From positions 62,001 to 126,000 of the forward strand of contig NZ_JACIDT010000007.1 of the NCBI RefSeq assembly GCF_014196495.1: a DNA stretch of 64,000 nt. The letters are read 5' to 3'. The first letter of the stretch is position 1, and every line of letters begins with the position of its first letter. A program made the translations under genes and the position numbers. The notes below the pieces were generated by a model. It had not been told where the DNA came from, ran no database searches, and saw only the letters and a list, made by a program, of their open reading frames with translations. Positions 55,390 through 64,000 of this stretch are shown one piece after another. The stretch is from Sphingobium jiangsuense (GTDB lineage: Bacteria > Pseudomonadota > Alphaproteobacteria > Sphingomonadales > Sphingomonadaceae).

Positions 55390-56099
55390 CAGTTGACGCT
55401 CCCGCGCTTTTCGACGGCGGCCTTGCGCCCGATATCGCCCAGCGTCCGGTCATCCAGCAGCCGCGCGTCCAGCATCGCCATGCGCTCGGCCCGGCGCGCC
55501 AGCGCGCTCTCGCCCTGATCGGCCCGCGCCAGCCGCGACCCGGCGGGCTCTTTGGCGTTGTCGTCCTTCTTCTTCGCGGAAGGCGCCTTGCTCTCTTTCA
55601 CCGGCGCAGGCGCGGTGAGTGCGACCCGAGAGGGCTGGCTGCGCGCCGCCTCGGCCGAGGCGGTGCGGATGGTCGATATGTCGGACCGGATCTCCAGCGC
55701 GGCGGGGCTGGCGACCGGCTGCGCGGCCTGGGCCGGCGGTGCGGCGTCGGTGTCGATCATCGCCACCATCACCGGCGGCGCCACATAGGCGGGGCCGTTG
55801 GCCTCCACCCCGTCGAGATGCGCCAGCGCGCGCTCGCCGTCGAGATATTGATCCGCCGCCCGTGCCGAATAGCGGAAATCCTGCGCATTCCACTGCTCCA
55901 GCTGGCGGATGCTGGATCGCGCCGCGAACTCCGTCTCCAGATAGCGGATATCGGCCCGCGCCTGCGCGATCTGGGTGCGCACGCGCATCAACTCGTTCCG
56001 CTCGGTTGCGACCCGAAGCGACACCAGATAGGCCCCCAGCGCCCCAAGGGCGACAAGCAGCACCCAGAACAGACTTTGCAGACGCTTGACCGCGATCAT
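55389..56099 (-). CDS. ftsL: FtsL-like divisome protein
   Basis: This is a 236-residue protein with one N-terminal TM helix ([22 protein letters not shown]) and a short coiled coil with a [11 protein letters not shown] stretch, as in FtsL. Typical FtsL is ~100-130 residues; here an Ala/Pro/Lys-rich extension of about 120 residues follows. Identity rests on topology and on its place between rsmH and ftsI, whose stop and start codons it overlaps. Confidence 0.82.
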   Translation of the reverse strand: MIAVKRLQSLFWVLLVALGALGAYLVSLRVATERNELMRVRTQIAQARADIRYLETEFAARSSIRQLEQWNAQDFRYSARAADQYLDGERALAHLDGVEANGPAYVAPPVMVAMIDTDAAPPAQAAQPVASPAALEIRSDISTIRTASAEAARSQPSRVALTAPAPVKESKAPSAKKKDDNAKEPAGSRLARADQGESALARRAERMAMLDARLLDDRTLGDIGRKAAVEKRGSVN

Positions 56100-57088
56100 G
56101 CCGGTTTCTCCTCGGTGGCCTGGGATGCGGGCCGGGGCGCAATGGCTGGATGGGAAAGGGGAAGGCGCACCGCGCTGCGCAGCGTGGCGGAGCGGGCGCG
56201 GGGATTGCGGGCGAGTTCCGTCGCGGACGGGCGCACCGCCTTGGCCGGCTTGGCGAAGGCGGGCGCGGGCGCGGGCGCGGCTTCCGGCCGATGGCGCGAC
56301 CCGCCGCCCTCGCTGCCGCTGCGGCGGCGCAGGAACTGCTTGACGATGCGATCCTCAAGGCTGTGGAAGGTCACCACCGCCAGCCGCCCGCCGGGCGCCA
56401 GCAGCGCCTCGGCCGCTTCCAGACCACGCTCCAGCTCGTCCAGCTCGCCGTTCAGGTGGATGCGGATCGCCTGAAACACGCGGGTCGCCGGGTCCTTCTT
56501 GTCATGCGGCTTGTGGCCGAGCGCGCGGCGCACCACCTGCGCCAGCTCCGCCGTGCGGGCCAGCGGACGCGCGGCGACGATCGCGCGCGCCACCCGGCGG
56601 GAGCGCGGCTCCTCGCCATAGAGGTAGAGGATGTCGGCAATCTCCTCTTCCGCCGCGCCGTTGAGGAAATCGGCGGCGGTCATGCCCGACCGGCTCATCC
56701 GCATGTCGAGCGGTCCGTCGGTCTGAAAGGAAAAGCCGCGATCGGCCCGGTCGAGCTGCATCGAGGACACGCCGATGTCGAGCGTGACGCCGGAAACCTG
56801 CGTCACCCCAGCCCCGCCCAGCAGGTCGCGCATCGCGGAAAACGGCCCTTGCAGCAGAGTGATATCGTCGCCGTCGCGGGCGATGCGCTCGCGCCCCTCG
56901 GCGATCGCGTCGGGATCGCGGTCGATCGCGTAGACGCGCGCGCCCTGCCCGGCCATCGCATGGCTGTATCCGCCCGCGCCATAGGTGCCGTCGACATGGA
57001 CCTCGCCGGGACGGATCGCCAGCGCGGCCAGCACTTCGTCGATCAGGACGGGGATATGCGGGGCAGCCTGTCCGGCGGCCGCGCTCAT
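56096..57088 (-). CDS. rsmH: 16S rRNA (cytosine-1402-N4)-methyltransferase
   Basis: This is a 330-residue SAM-dependent enzyme (MraW). It begins [13 protein letters not shown] and has [33 protein letters not shown] and [15 protein letters not shown]. The ATG overlaps the mraZ stop; a longer upstream frame is out-of-frame mraZ. Confidence 0.97.
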   Translation of the reverse strand: MSAAAGQAAPHIPVLIDEVLAALAIRPGEVHVDGTYGAGGYSHAMAGQGARVYAIDRDPDAIAEGRERIARDGDDITLLQGPFSAMRDLLGGAGVTQVSGVTLDIGVSSMQLDRADRGFSFQTDGPLDMRMSRSGMTAADFLNGAAEEEIADILYLYGEEPRSRRVARAIVAARPLARTAELAQVVRRALGHKPHDKKDPATRVFQAIRIHLNGELDELERGLEAAEALLAPGGRLAVVTFHSLEDRIVKQFLRRRSGSEGGGSRHRPEAAPAPAPAFAKPAKAVRPSATELARNPRARSATLRSAVRLPLSHPAIAPRPASQATEEKPA

Positions 57089-57579
57089 TTGCCGCCTCCG
57101 GCCGCGCGCTCGGAGAGGAACTTCTCCACCGCGTGACGGACGCGGGGGCTGCGTCCCTCGCTGGCGAGCAGGGTTTTCGGGTCCCACATCTGGATATGAC
57201 GGCTGGCGCCGACGAACACGATGGCGTCGGAAATGCCCATCATGTCCTTGATGTCGGGCGGCATGAAGAAGCGGCCGCCATCGTCGAAATTGAGGTCCTC
57301 CATATCGGCGAAGCGAGCTTCGCGCTCGGCCTCGGCGTCGAAATTCAGCCCTTTTTCGCGGGCCGAGCGTTCCATTTCGACGACCTGCTCCTCCAGCCAT
57401 TGCTTGTGGGAAAGGCCGAAACCGATGGCGCAGGGAAGCTGGGTGTGGATGGTGAGGCACAGGCGGTTTTCGCCGCTGCTGGCTTTCACGGCCTTGCGCA
57501 TGTCGAGCGGCAGGGCGAAGCGTCCCTTGCCATCCGCGACGCAGATACCGTTGCCTGAAAAGATGATGCCCTCGGACAC
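57085..57579 (-). CDS. mraZ: Transcriptional regulator MraZ
   Basis: This is a 164-residue protein with two AbrB-like MraZ domains ([20 protein letters not shown] and [19 protein letters not shown]). It represses its own dcw promoter in other bacteria. The GTG start ([11 protein letters not shown]) gives normal length; an ATG 78 bp upstream would add an unconserved leader. First gene of the dcw operon; a run of MraZ-type boxes lies 134-178 bp upstream. Confidence 0.93.
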   Translation of the reverse strand: MSEGIIFSGNGICVADGKGRFALPLDMRKAVKASSGENRLCLTIHTQLPCAIGFGLSHKQWLEEQVVEMERSAREKGLNFDAEAEREARFADMEDLNFDDGGRFFMPPDIKDMMGISDAIVFVGASRHIQMWDPKTLLASEGRSPRVRHAVEKFLSERAAGGGK

Positions 57580-57712
57580 CCCGTTGCGCCTCGCCCCAAT
57601 AACGGGCCGATCCAGTTCACATGACACCGCCCGGACAAGCGCATTGGGGAACGCCATCCCAAGGCCGGAATCAATAGAGCTTTCACGTGCCCCTCAGGTC
57701 ATGGGAGTACCA

Positions 57713-57757
57713 AGGGATTGACTGGGTGAAAAGGGGAAAATTTGGGAAAAGCTGGGA
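57713..57757 (+). promoter_or_regulatory. MraZ-box array upstream of the dcw operon
   Basis: Five NGGGN boxes repeat with an exact 10-bp period on the plus strand: AGGGA (57713), TGGGT (57723), GGGGA (57733), TGGGA (57743) and TGGGA (57753). A further TGGGA lies at 57702, one base out of phase. MraZ is known to bind direct repeats of TGGGN with 5-nt spacers in the dcw promoter, so this is very probably its operator. Confidence 0.75.
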
Positions 57758-57779
57758 AATGGATGGTTTTACATGGTTT

Positions 57780-59006
57780 TCATGGGTTTTCCTTTCCTTC
57801 GGATTTCGGGGCTGCTGACGCCGTTCCCGCTTTGTCCTGCGCGCGCGCCGCTTTTCCCGCCCCGGACCGGCGCGAAATCCAGTTTTGACCGGCCCATCCC
57901 AGCCCCACCCAGACCAGCAGGGCCAGCAGCGCGCGGCGCATGCCGGACAGCAGCGCAGCCTCGTCCCGCACCCGGCGCGGCGCTTCGCGGGCGGGGCCGC
58001 GCAATGGCGCGGACAGCCAGGCGTCGAGCAGGTCGGGAATGTCGGCGGACCATGCCTCCCGCCGGTCCGGCCAGCGCCGGTCGGCCAGCCACAGCCGCTC
58101 GTCGAGCAGGTCCGCGTCGGCAATGAGGCGGACCGCGCCCCGCCCGATCCGGCACAGCGCCATCAGATCTTCCTCTGCAAGGGTGCAGGACGCCCCCTCC
58201 CCCGCGCCCGTCAGGGAAAAGCGGGAAGCGCCCGCCAGCATCAGCGCATGCCCGGTGCCCAGCATGCGGCGCTCCACCCCGTCCCGCGACGCATCGGCGG
58301 CCTCCAGCCGCAGCCCCCAATGGGCGAGCAGCGGATCGAGCAGGCTCGTCAGCGGCGGGCGGCGCGGGTCGGCGGGCGGCAGTTCACTGGGCCAGAGCAG
58401 CAGCGGATCGGCCAGCACCACCATCCGCCCGCCCTGCCTGACCCACCGGTCGAGCGACACCAGTTCCATCGGCTGGAGCAGGCGCGGCTGGGCGACCAGC
58501 AGCGCATCGACCCCGTGCAGCGCCGCCGCATCGGCATGGTCGATCGCCCGCACCGCATGGCGCGTCACCGGCAGCGGCGCCCGCGCGCCCTCGCCCAGCA
58601 TCTCCGCGGGGCCCGCACCCTCAGGCCAGAACAGCGGCAGCGCGCTCAGGACGCCGACCGTCGGCGCGCCCGGCGCGGCGGGCAGGCCCTGCACCGGGCG
58701 CGCGCTCTCCGCGCCGCCCACCAGCGACATCACCCCGCTGATGAGCGCGCCCGCGAGTGCCGCGAGCCAGCACAGGCGCACGCGCCGGTTCCAGCGCCAG
58801 GACAGCAGCAGGAAGGCGAGCAGCGCGGCCGCCGCCCCCGCCCACCAGCGTCCCGGCTCGACCTGTCCGGTTTCCAGCACGCCGCCGGCGGCGAACCCCA
58901 TCGGCATCGCCAGCGGCAGGAAAGCGGAACAGAGCGCGCACAGCGCAAGGGCGAACACCGCCAGCGCCGCCGGAAAGGCACGGGGAACGCGGCCGCGACC
59001 GGTCAT
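57780..59006 (-). CDS. GldG-like (ABC-type auxiliary) membrane protein, function unknown
   Basis: This is a 408-residue protein. There are about three N-terminal hydrophobic segments (AALAVFALALCALCSAFLPLA, AGAAAALLAFLLLSW, LAALAGALISGVMSL), a soluble domain with LLVAQPRLLQPMELVSLDRWVRQGGRMVVLADPLLLWP, which is typical of the ABC_transp_aux/GldG substrate-binding-like fold, and a C-terminal TM helix before a basic tail. No ABC ATPase or permease gene accompanies it. It ends 200 bp upstream of mraZ on the same strand. Confidence 0.65.
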   Translation of the reverse strand: MTGRGRVPRAFPAALAVFALALCALCSAFLPLAMPMGFAAGGVLETGQVEPGRWWAGAAAALLAFLLLSWRWNRRVRLCWLAALAGALISGVMSLVGGAESARPVQGLPAAPGAPTVGVLSALPLFWPEGAGPAEMLGEGARAPLPVTRHAVRAIDHADAAALHGVDALLVAQPRLLQPMELVSLDRWVRQGGRMVVLADPLLLWPSELPPADPRRPPLTSLLDPLLAHWGLRLEAADASRDGVERRMLGTGHALMLAGASRFSLTGAGEGASCTLAEEDLMALCRIGRGAVRLIADADLLDERLWLADRRWPDRREAWSADIPDLLDAWLSAPLRGPAREAPRRVRDEAALLSGMRRALLALLVWVGLGWAGQNWISRRSGAGKAARAQDKAGTASAAPKSEGKENP

Positions 59007-59019
59007 CGAAAGGAAGAGA

Positions 59020-59373
59020 TTATTGCGGGTTCCGCTGCGCGGGCGGAACCGTCTGGGTGACCGGCGGAGGCCGGTCCATCGGCTCTTTCAGATTGGGGTC
59101 GGGCTGCAAATCCGCCACGATGCCGCCATCGGCGCTGGGCGTCACGCCCAGTTCGGCGAGCGGTTCGTTCGGCTTGGCCGCGCCATTGACCGGACCTGAG
59201 AGATTGGAGGTGCTGTCCGACGCCATCACCTGCACGCTGCCGTCCTTCTTGCGCGCATTGTCGACGACGATATTGGCAAGACCGACCAACAGCACCACCC
59301 CGGCCAGCCCGCTGAGGCCGACCCGGATACGCTGCATTCCTTCCTTGCGCTGCACCAGCTTTTGCATATTCAC
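59020..59373 (-). CDS. Small single-pass membrane protein, unknown
   Basis: This is a 117-residue protein with one TM helix near residues 17-37 (VGLSGLAGVVLLVGLANIVV) and a Pro/Asp-rich, probably disordered C-terminal part. I do not recognise a family. It ends 14 bp before the GldG-like gene and begins 46 bp after cysK, so all three may be one transcript. Confidence 0.6.
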   Translation of the reverse strand: MNMQKLVQRKEGMQRIRVGLSGLAGVVLLVGLANIVVDNARKKDGSVQVMASDSTSNLSGPVNGAAKPNEPLAELGVTPSADGGIVADLQPDPNLKEPMDRPPPVTQTVPPAQRNPQ

Positions 59374-59418
59374 CCGATCGAGGGCAGGGCAACCGGTCGG
59401 GCTGCTCCTGAAAAGCCC

Positions 59419-60426
59419 CTATGCCTCCTCTTTTTGCATGAGCCAGGGGAAGATCGTCAAGCCCTTCGATTCGAGCCACTCGCGATTGTAGAGGGTCGAA
59501 AGATAACGGAAGCCGGTGTCGCACAATATGGTGGCGATGCGCTTGCCCGGCCCAAGCTCCCTCGCCAGCGCCACCGCGCCCGCGACGTTGATGCCGCTCG
59601 ACAGGCCGAGGCACAGCCCCTCTTCGGCCAGCAGGCGGCGGACCCAGTAGAGCCCTTCCTCGTCGGAAATGCGGAATTGCGTGTCGATCGGCGCGCCTTC
59701 CAGATTGCCGGTGATGCGTCCCTGGCCGATGCCTTCGGCGACCGAGCTCCCTTCCGCCTTCAACTCGCCATGGGCATAGTAATTGTACAGCGCCGCGCCA
59801 TAGGGGTCGGCCAGGCCGATGGTGACGCCCTCGTCCTTCGCCTTGAGGCCGAGGCCCACGCCCGCGACCGTGCCGCCGGTGCCCGCCGCGCAGATGAAGC
59901 CGTCGACGCGACCGTCCATCTGCGTCCAGATTTCCTCGGCGGTACCGACGATATGCGCCTTGCGGTTGGCGATATTGTCGAACTGGTTCGCCCAGATCGC
60001 GCCCTCCGTCTCCTCGGCGATGCGGCGGGAGGTATGCACGAAATGGCCGGGGTTGGAATAGGGCGCGGCGGGCACCAGCACCAGTTCCGCCCCCAGCGCG
60101 CGCAGCGTGTCCATCTTCTCGCGGCTCTGCGTTTCCGGCATCACGATGACGGTGCGATAGCCGCGCGCATTGGCGACCAGCGCCAGCCCGATGCCGGTAT
60201 TGCCCGCCGTGCCCTCGACGATCGTGCCGCCGGGTTTCAGCAGGCCGCGCTCCTCGGCATCGCGCACGATGAACAGCGCCGCGCGGTCCTTCACCGAGGC
60301 GCCGGGATTGGCGAATTCGCACTTGGCGAAAATCTCGCAGCCACTTTCCTGAGACGGTCCTTCCAGGCGGACCAGCGGGGTATTGCCGATAAGCGACAGA
60401 CTATCTTGAGACACGATCATGGTCAT
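59419..60426 (-). CDS. cysK: Cysteine synthase A
   Basis: This is a 335-residue PLP-dependent enzyme making cysteine from O-acetylserine and sulfide. It has IGNTPLVRLEG, the PLP-lysine segment PGASVKDRAA, EGTAGNTGIGLALVA and GTGGTVAGVG. It is divergent from the cell-wall hydrolase gene. Confidence 0.92.
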   Translation of the reverse strand: MTMIVSQDSLSLIGNTPLVRLEGPSQESGCEIFAKCEFANPGASVKDRAALFIVRDAEERGLLKPGGTIVEGTAGNTGIGLALVANARGYRTVIVMPETQSREKMDTLRALGAELVLVPAAPYSNPGHFVHTSRRIAEETEGAIWANQFDNIANRKAHIVGTAEEIWTQMDGRVDGFICAAGTGGTVAGVGLGLKAKDEGVTIGLADPYGAALYNYYAHGELKAEGSSVAEGIGQGRITGNLEGAPIDTQFRISDEEGLYWVRRLLAEEGLCLGLSSGINVAGAVALARELGPGKRIATILCDTGFRYLSTLYNREWLESKGLTIFPWLMQKEEA

Positions 60427-60571
60427 TCCTTAGCCTAGCCCCTGATGGCTGCCAAGCAAGGGAAAATGAGGGCGCCCAAAGCTGGGTTTGCCGCCCGCAA
60501 GCGCCGCCGCGCGCCACATTAAGGAAGAATTACGAAGGCAAATGCTATATGGGAAGGCACAAGGCACCCTT

Positions 60572-61678
60572 ATGCGCAAAGCCGATTCCCTTCCCTTTGC
60601 CGCCCGGCCCGCCAATGCCGGACCGGCAGCGCCCCCGCCCGGACGGCGGAGGGGCAGGTCCGTCCGCACGCTGGCGGGCGCGGCGATGCTGTTCGCGCTG
60701 CTCGGCGCGGGCGGCCTCAAGGGCGCGTCCTACACCTCGCTGGATCTGCTGGCGCGCAAGCCCGACCCCCGTCCCAACCCGATCGAAAATCCGCGCGAAA
60801 CCTTCACCGGATCCGCCTTCTTCTTCGCGGAAAAGGCGTTCGAGCCGGACCCGGCGGCCTCCACCGCCGGGGACACGCGGCATATCTGGGCGCTGCGGCG
60901 GGTCGATGCGGCGCTTTCCCTGCCCTATGCAGGCGTCACCCCGCTGGACCGCTATCGCGCGCTCAATTGCCTCACCTCCGCCATCTATTATGAGGCGGCG
61001 AACGAGCCGGACGAGGGGCAGCGCGCGGTCGCGCAGGTCGTGCTCAACCGGGTGCGCCACCCCGCCTGGCCCAAGAGCGTCTGCGGCGTCGTCTATCAGG
61101 GGGCGGAGCGCACCGACCTGCTCTGCCAGTTCACCTTCAGCTGCGACGGGGCGATGGCCCGCCCGCCGGTCGCCGACAAATGGGCAAGGGCGCGCCGGGT
61201 GGCGGAGATCGCCCTGTCCGGCCAGGTGTTCGCGCCGGTGGGTGTCGCCACCTTCTATCACACGCTGGCGGTCCGCCCCGAATGGTCGTCCCGGCTCGAT
61301 CCGGTCGCGGTGGTCGGCGCGCATATCTTCTACCAGATGCGCGGCGCCAACGGCCTGCCCGCCGCCTTTCGCATGCCTTATTCCGGGCGGGAACTGATCG
61401 CCGGACCGCCGCCCCGCGTCTGGAAGCCGATATCGCCCGGCGCGCTGCCGGTCGCGATGCCCTATATGCCGGAGGTGGAACAGGCGATCGGCACTCCCCC
61501 TTCCCCCGGCCTGCCTGCGGCGCCGGGACAGATGCCCCATTTCCATGCGGGTACAGCGGCGCAGCCGGGACCGGGCTGGACCGAACCTGCCCAGCCCACG
61601 CCGGACCTGCCGGGGCAGACCCTGCCGCAGTCCACCATCCGCCCCGAATATCGCGACAGCGGCCGCCCGCTGATTTGA
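60572..61678 (+). CDS. SleB-type cell wall hydrolase
   Basis: This is a 368-residue protein. An N-terminal basic stretch and one TM or signal-anchor helix (~30-50) precede a hydrolase_2/SleB domain (~130-260: NCLTSAIYYEAANEPDEGQRAVAQVVLNRVRHPAWPKSVCGVVYQG), which cleaves peptidoglycan glycan or cross-links in the periplasm, and a Pro-rich tail. The catalytic Glu is likely in YYEAANE. The start MRKADSLPF is preferred; ATGs 30 and 84 bp upstream are in frame. Confidence 0.87.
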   Translation: MRKADSLPFAARPANAGPAAPPPGRRRGRSVRTLAGAAMLFALLGAGGLKGASYTSLDLLARKPDPRPNPIENPRETFTGSAFFFAEKAFEPDPAASTAGDTRHIWALRRVDAALSLPYAGVTPLDRYRALNCLTSAIYYEAANEPDEGQRAVAQVVLNRVRHPAWPKSVCGVVYQGAERTDLLCQFTFSCDGAMARPPVADKWARARRVAEIALSGQVFAPVGVATFYHTLAVRPEWSSRLDPVAVVGAHIFYQMRGANGLPAAFRMPYSGRELIAGPPPRVWKPISPGALPVAMPYMPEVEQAIGTPPSPGLPAAPGQMPHFHAGTAAQPGPGWTEPAQPTPDLPGQTLPQSTIRPEYRDSGRPLI

Positions 61679-62031
61679 TCGCGCAAAAAGCACGGCTCCC
61701 CGCCCCAGGGCGGGCCGATTCCAATTTAATCCTTGTTTTTCAGTAACTTGAAATTTTTCACCTTTGCGGAAATTTTTGCGATCAACGGTGGAACCAATGA
61801 ATAGGGGCTTCGTTCTCTCATGCGGATGGCGACCCTTTGCCCCCCGCTACGCTATCCGACATAAGAGCCCGGAACGCCTTCCCCCCCACCCGCGTTCCGG
61901 GCTCGCATCGTTTCGGCGCCAATCGACAGTCTGCCCCTGCGGGCCCGCGAAGGGCGGAACCAAAAATCCCACCGATCATTTTCTAAGGGTCAAAGCGCTA
62001 TGACCTCACCCTGTATGAGAGAGGTAGGATT
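61679..62031. other. Intergenic region with a strong hairpin
   Basis: No convincing gene is seen in this 353-bp gap. It contains a perfect 13-bp inverted repeat, GAGCCCGGAACGC / GCGTTCCGGGCTC, at 61865-61904 with a C-rich loop and no T-run after it. An AT-rich stretch at 61720-61790 could hold a promoter. The hairpin could be a transcript end for the hydrolase gene or part of the entericidin leader. Confidence 0.5.
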
Positions 62032-62160
62032 ATGACACGCACCCTGATTGCAACGCTTCTGCTCGGCTCCTCGCTGATCCTGGCCGCGTGCAACACCGTC
62101 GAAGGCGCCGGACGCGACGTCCAGAGCGCGGGCAATGCGATCGAAGACGCAGCCGATTAA
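62032..62160 (+). CDS. Entericidin A/B-like small lipoprotein
   Basis: This is a 42-residue protein too short for most gene finders. The signal peptide ends in LILAAC (lipobox, Cys20) and is followed by NTVEGAGRDVQSAGNAIEDAAD, the classic entericidin tail. GAGGTAGGA precedes the ATG. Entericidins are small envelope lipoproteins linked to stress or lysis; no paired antidote gene is seen here. Confidence 0.88.
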   Translation: MTRTLIATLLLGSSLILAACNTVEGAGRDVQSAGNAIEDAAD

Positions 62161-62297
62161 GCGTTGAGCATACCGGCTCGGACCGGACGGTCCGGCGGGG
62201 GCGGCGCGATTTCCCCGACAGGAGGTCCGCCGCCCCTGTGCCGTCTCATGCTATCCACGCGTCCAGTTCGCAGTTCGGCAGTTCGGCGGCCGGCCGA

Positions 62298-63095
62298 TCA
62301 GTTCGCTTGGTCCCGCACGACGACCGATCCGGCATCCTCATCCTCGTCGGACTTGCGCTTGCGCTCGGTGAACCAGATGCCGATCAGCGCCAGTTCGTAA
62401 AGGAGCACCAGCGGTATGGCGAGCATCAGCTGCGACACCACGTCGGGCGGCGTCAGCACCGCCGCCGCGATGAAGGCCGCTACGATCATATAGCGGCGCA
62501 TGCCGACCAGTTGCGCCCGGCTGACCAGCCCCGCCCGGTTGAGCAGCATCAGCAGCACCGGCAACAGGAAGCTGATGCCGAACGCCAGCACGAACTGCAT
62601 CACCAGGCCGAGATAGGCGTCGGCGCTCGGCAGCGCCTCCAGCTCCAGGCCGCCCGCCTGCCCCTGAAACTCCAGGAAGAAGTGGAAGGCGGTCGGCATC
62701 ACCACGAAATAGGCGAGCGATGCGCCCGCGAGGAACAGGATGGGCGTCGCCAGCAGGAACGGCAGCAGCGCCTTTTTCTCCTGCGCATAAAGGCCCGGCG
62801 CGACAAAGGCCCAGAGCTGGTTGGCGATGATCGGAAAGCTGAGGAAGAAGGAGCCGAACAGCGCCACCTTCACCTGCACGAAAAACGCCTCGTAGAGCTT
62901 GGTGTAGACCAGCTTGCCGCCCGCCGCGCCGAACGCTTCCTTGAGCGGATGGACGAGGATGCCGAAGAGCTGGTCGGAAAAGATGAAGCAGAGGATGAAG
63001 CCCGCCAGCAGCGCGACCACGCATTTCAGCAGGCGGGAACGCAACTCGATCAGATGCTCCAGCAGCGGAGCCTGCGTCTCGTCGATATCCCTCAT
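62298..63095 (-). CDS. tatC: Sec-independent protein translocase TatC
   Basis: This is a 265-residue, six-helix receptor of the twin-arginine translocon. The N-terminal APLLEHLIELRSRLLKC and PLKEAFGA motifs are present, with the usual charged C-terminal tail. It overlaps tatB by four bases. It would export the Tat-signal protein at 40775. Confidence 0.96.
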   Translation of the reverse strand: MRDIDETQAPLLEHLIELRSRLLKCVVALLAGFILCFIFSDQLFGILVHPLKEAFGAAGGKLVYTKLYEAFFVQVKVALFGSFFLSFPIIANQLWAFVAPGLYAQEKKALLPFLLATPILFLAGASLAYFVVMPTAFHFFLEFQGQAGGLELEALPSADAYLGLVMQFVLAFGISFLLPVLLMLLNRAGLVSRAQLVGMRRYMIVAAFIAAAVLTPPDVVSQLMLAIPLVLLYELALIGIWFTERKRKSDEDEDAGSVVVRDQAN

Positions 63096-63496
63096 GCGCT
63101 TTTCCCGGCTATCGAGCCATCTGTCGAGGGCGAGGGCGTCGCGGGCGCAGGCAGTGTCGGATCCGCCGTTCCCTCGGCCGGGGCCGGGGCCGGAGCCGCA
63201 CCTGCCGGGGTGGCGCTATCCACGGGCGAGGCGGCGCTGCCGTCCTCTATCGCGGGCGCGTTGGGATATTGCTCCATGATCCGGCGGTTTTCCGCCGCCC
63301 ATTTCTTTTCCATTTCCTCAAGCTCGACTTCGCGAATCATCGCATCGATGCCGGAGCGGAAATGGCGCGACATCGCCCGCGCCTTGCCGAGGACCTGCCC
63401 GACCTTGTAGAGCGCGCGCGGCAAATCCTTCGGGCCGATGACCACGACCGCGACGATCACGATCATCAGCAGCTCGCTGGAACCGATATCAAACAT
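63092..63496 (-). CDS. tatB: Sec-independent protein translocase TatB
   Basis: This is a 134-residue protein: MFDIGSSELLMIVIVAVVVIGPKDLPRAL is the canonical TatB TM helix and hinge, then an amphipathic helix and a long Ala/Pro-rich acidic tail. It lies 28 bp after tatA. Confidence 0.95.
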   Translation of the reverse strand: MFDIGSSELLMIVIVAVVVIGPKDLPRALYKVGQVLGKARAMSRHFRSGIDAMIREVELEEMEKKWAAENRRIMEQYPNAPAIEDGSAASPVDSATPAGAAPAPAPAEGTADPTLPAPATPSPSTDGSIAGKSA

Positions 63497-63524
63497 GTTT
63501 CAAACCCGGCAACGCGGACCTTTC

Positions 63525-63764
63525 TCAGCCCTGCTTCTGTTCTTCCTTGCTGGCCGTCACCGACGGATCGGGCGCCGCCTGCCCTTCGATGCGGTTGACC
63601 GGTCGTGGGGGAGAGACGTCGTCGTCATCCTCGGCCATGCCTTTCTTGAACGATTTGATGCCCTTGGCGACATCGCCCATCAACGACGAAATACGGCCGC
63701 CGCCGAACAGCAGAACGATGACGAGCACCACCAGCACCCAGTGCATCAGCGAAAAGGAACCCAT
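63525..63764 (-). CDS. tatA: Sec-independent protein translocase TatA
   Basis: This is a 79-residue protein with the TatA helix [37 protein letters not shown] and an acidic tail. The ATG at 63764 is preferred because it follows AAGGAG; a TTG two codons earlier is in frame. First of tatA-tatB-tatC, 30 bp after scpB. Confidence 0.95.
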   Translation of the reverse strand: MGSFSLMHWVLVVLVIVLLFGGGRISSLMGDVAKGIKSFKKGMAEDDDDVSPPRPVNRIEGQAAPDPSVTASKEEQKQG

Positions 63765-63794
63765 TCTCAAATCTCCTTGGGGTAATGACTCAAT

Positions 63795-64000
63795 CTAGTC
63801 ATCCCCCTCATCATTTTCCAGCGACGATTCCGTGACAGTCCGCTCCAGCATCCCTTCCATCGCGAGATCGACGGGGTCGAGCAGGCCCGCGGCGCGCAAA
63901 TCCTCCAGCCCCGGCAGGTCGCGGCGGCTGGAAAGGCCGAAATGGGTGAGGAACTCCGCCGTCGTCGCATAGAGCAGCGGGCGCCCCGGCACTTCTTTCC
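63795..64000 (-). CDS. scpB: Segregation and condensation protein B, C-terminal part (5' end outside window)
   Basis: The last ~67 codons are present. [29 protein letters not shown] is the conserved second winged-helix end of ScpB, the SMC kleisin-complex subunit; an acidic tail follows. Location just upstream of tatABC is typical for alphaproteobacteria. Confidence 0.88.
   Translation of the reverse strand, partial: KEVPGRPLLYATTAEFLTHFGLSSRRDLPGLEDLRAAGLLDPVDLAMEGMLERTVTESSLENDEGDD

Noticed and set aside
62161..62297. Short tandem CAGTTCG repeats and a GGACCG/CGGTCC palindrome between the entericidin gene and tatC
   Set aside because: Three near-copies of seven bases and a 6-bp palindrome are too little to claim a regulatory or terminator element.
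1..64000. CRISPR arrays, rRNA or tRNA genes
   Set aside because: No regularly spaced repeats with unique spacers and no cloverleaf-like or rRNA-like sequence were noticed anywhere in the window.

Overview
This 64-kb window is chromosomal DNA from a GC-rich alphaproteobacterium, most likely of the order Sphingomonadales (Sphingobium/Sphingomonas/Novosphingobium type). The indications are a split glycine decarboxylase (GcvPA/GcvPB), an scpB-tatA-tatB-tatC arrangement, an alphaproteobacterial division and cell-wall (dcw) cluster with a meso-DAP-type MurE, a large TonB-dependent receptor, and many lignin/aromatic catabolism families.

Left arm, 1-13.6 kb: the end of a GtrB-like glycosyltransferase and a GtrA/glycosyltransferase fusion; a lone CpaF/TadA ATPase; an EamA transporter; then, on the minus strand, a tandem glycine riboswitch followed by gcvT-gcvH-gcvPA-gcvPB and a DUF938 methyltransferase; then dgt and a TPR/SPOR protein.

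The dcw cluster runs right to left on the minus strand but is cut in two. mraZ-rsmH-ftsL-ftsI-murE-murF-mraY-murD-ftsW-murG-murC occupies 57.6-44.6 kb and murB-ddl-ftsQ-ftsA-ftsZ occupies 19.7-13.9 kb. Between murC and murB lies a catabolic island of about 24.5 kb (20.0-44.4 kb).

The island holds two aldehyde dehydrogenases, an HMG-CoA-lyase-like enzyme, an IclR regulator, an operon for FAA hydrolase, gentisate-type dioxygenase, flavin monooxygenase and class III CoA transferase, a TonB-dependent receptor, a lignostilbene-type dioxygenase, an HpaB/HpaC-like two-component monooxygenase with a TetR regulator, two vanillyl-alcohol-oxidase/4-cresol-dehydrogenase-type flavoproteins (one followed by a cytochrome c lipoprotein and an unknown Tat-exported protein), MFS and TauE transporters, and a GMC oxidoreductase. 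It looks like a self-contained uptake, side-chain oxidation and ring-cleavage pathway for lignin- or stilbene-derived phenols.

Two observations stand out. First, every transcription unit of the island is preceded by the same 17-bp palindrome, GTTCT-N7-AGAAC, often in tandem with an exact 20-bp period; ten sites were found, which suggests one regulon under one local regulator. Second, a decayed copy of the 3' end of ftsW lies just upstream of murB, in the same orientation as the intact ftsW 27.5 kb away. It marks the island edge and suggests that duplication or recombination inside the dcw cluster accompanied its gain.

Right arm, 57.7-64 kb: a five-box MraZ operator array, a GldG-like membrane protein, a small membrane protein, cysteine synthase, a SleB-type cell-wall hydrolase, an entericidin-like lipoprotein, tatC-tatB-tatA and the end of scpB.
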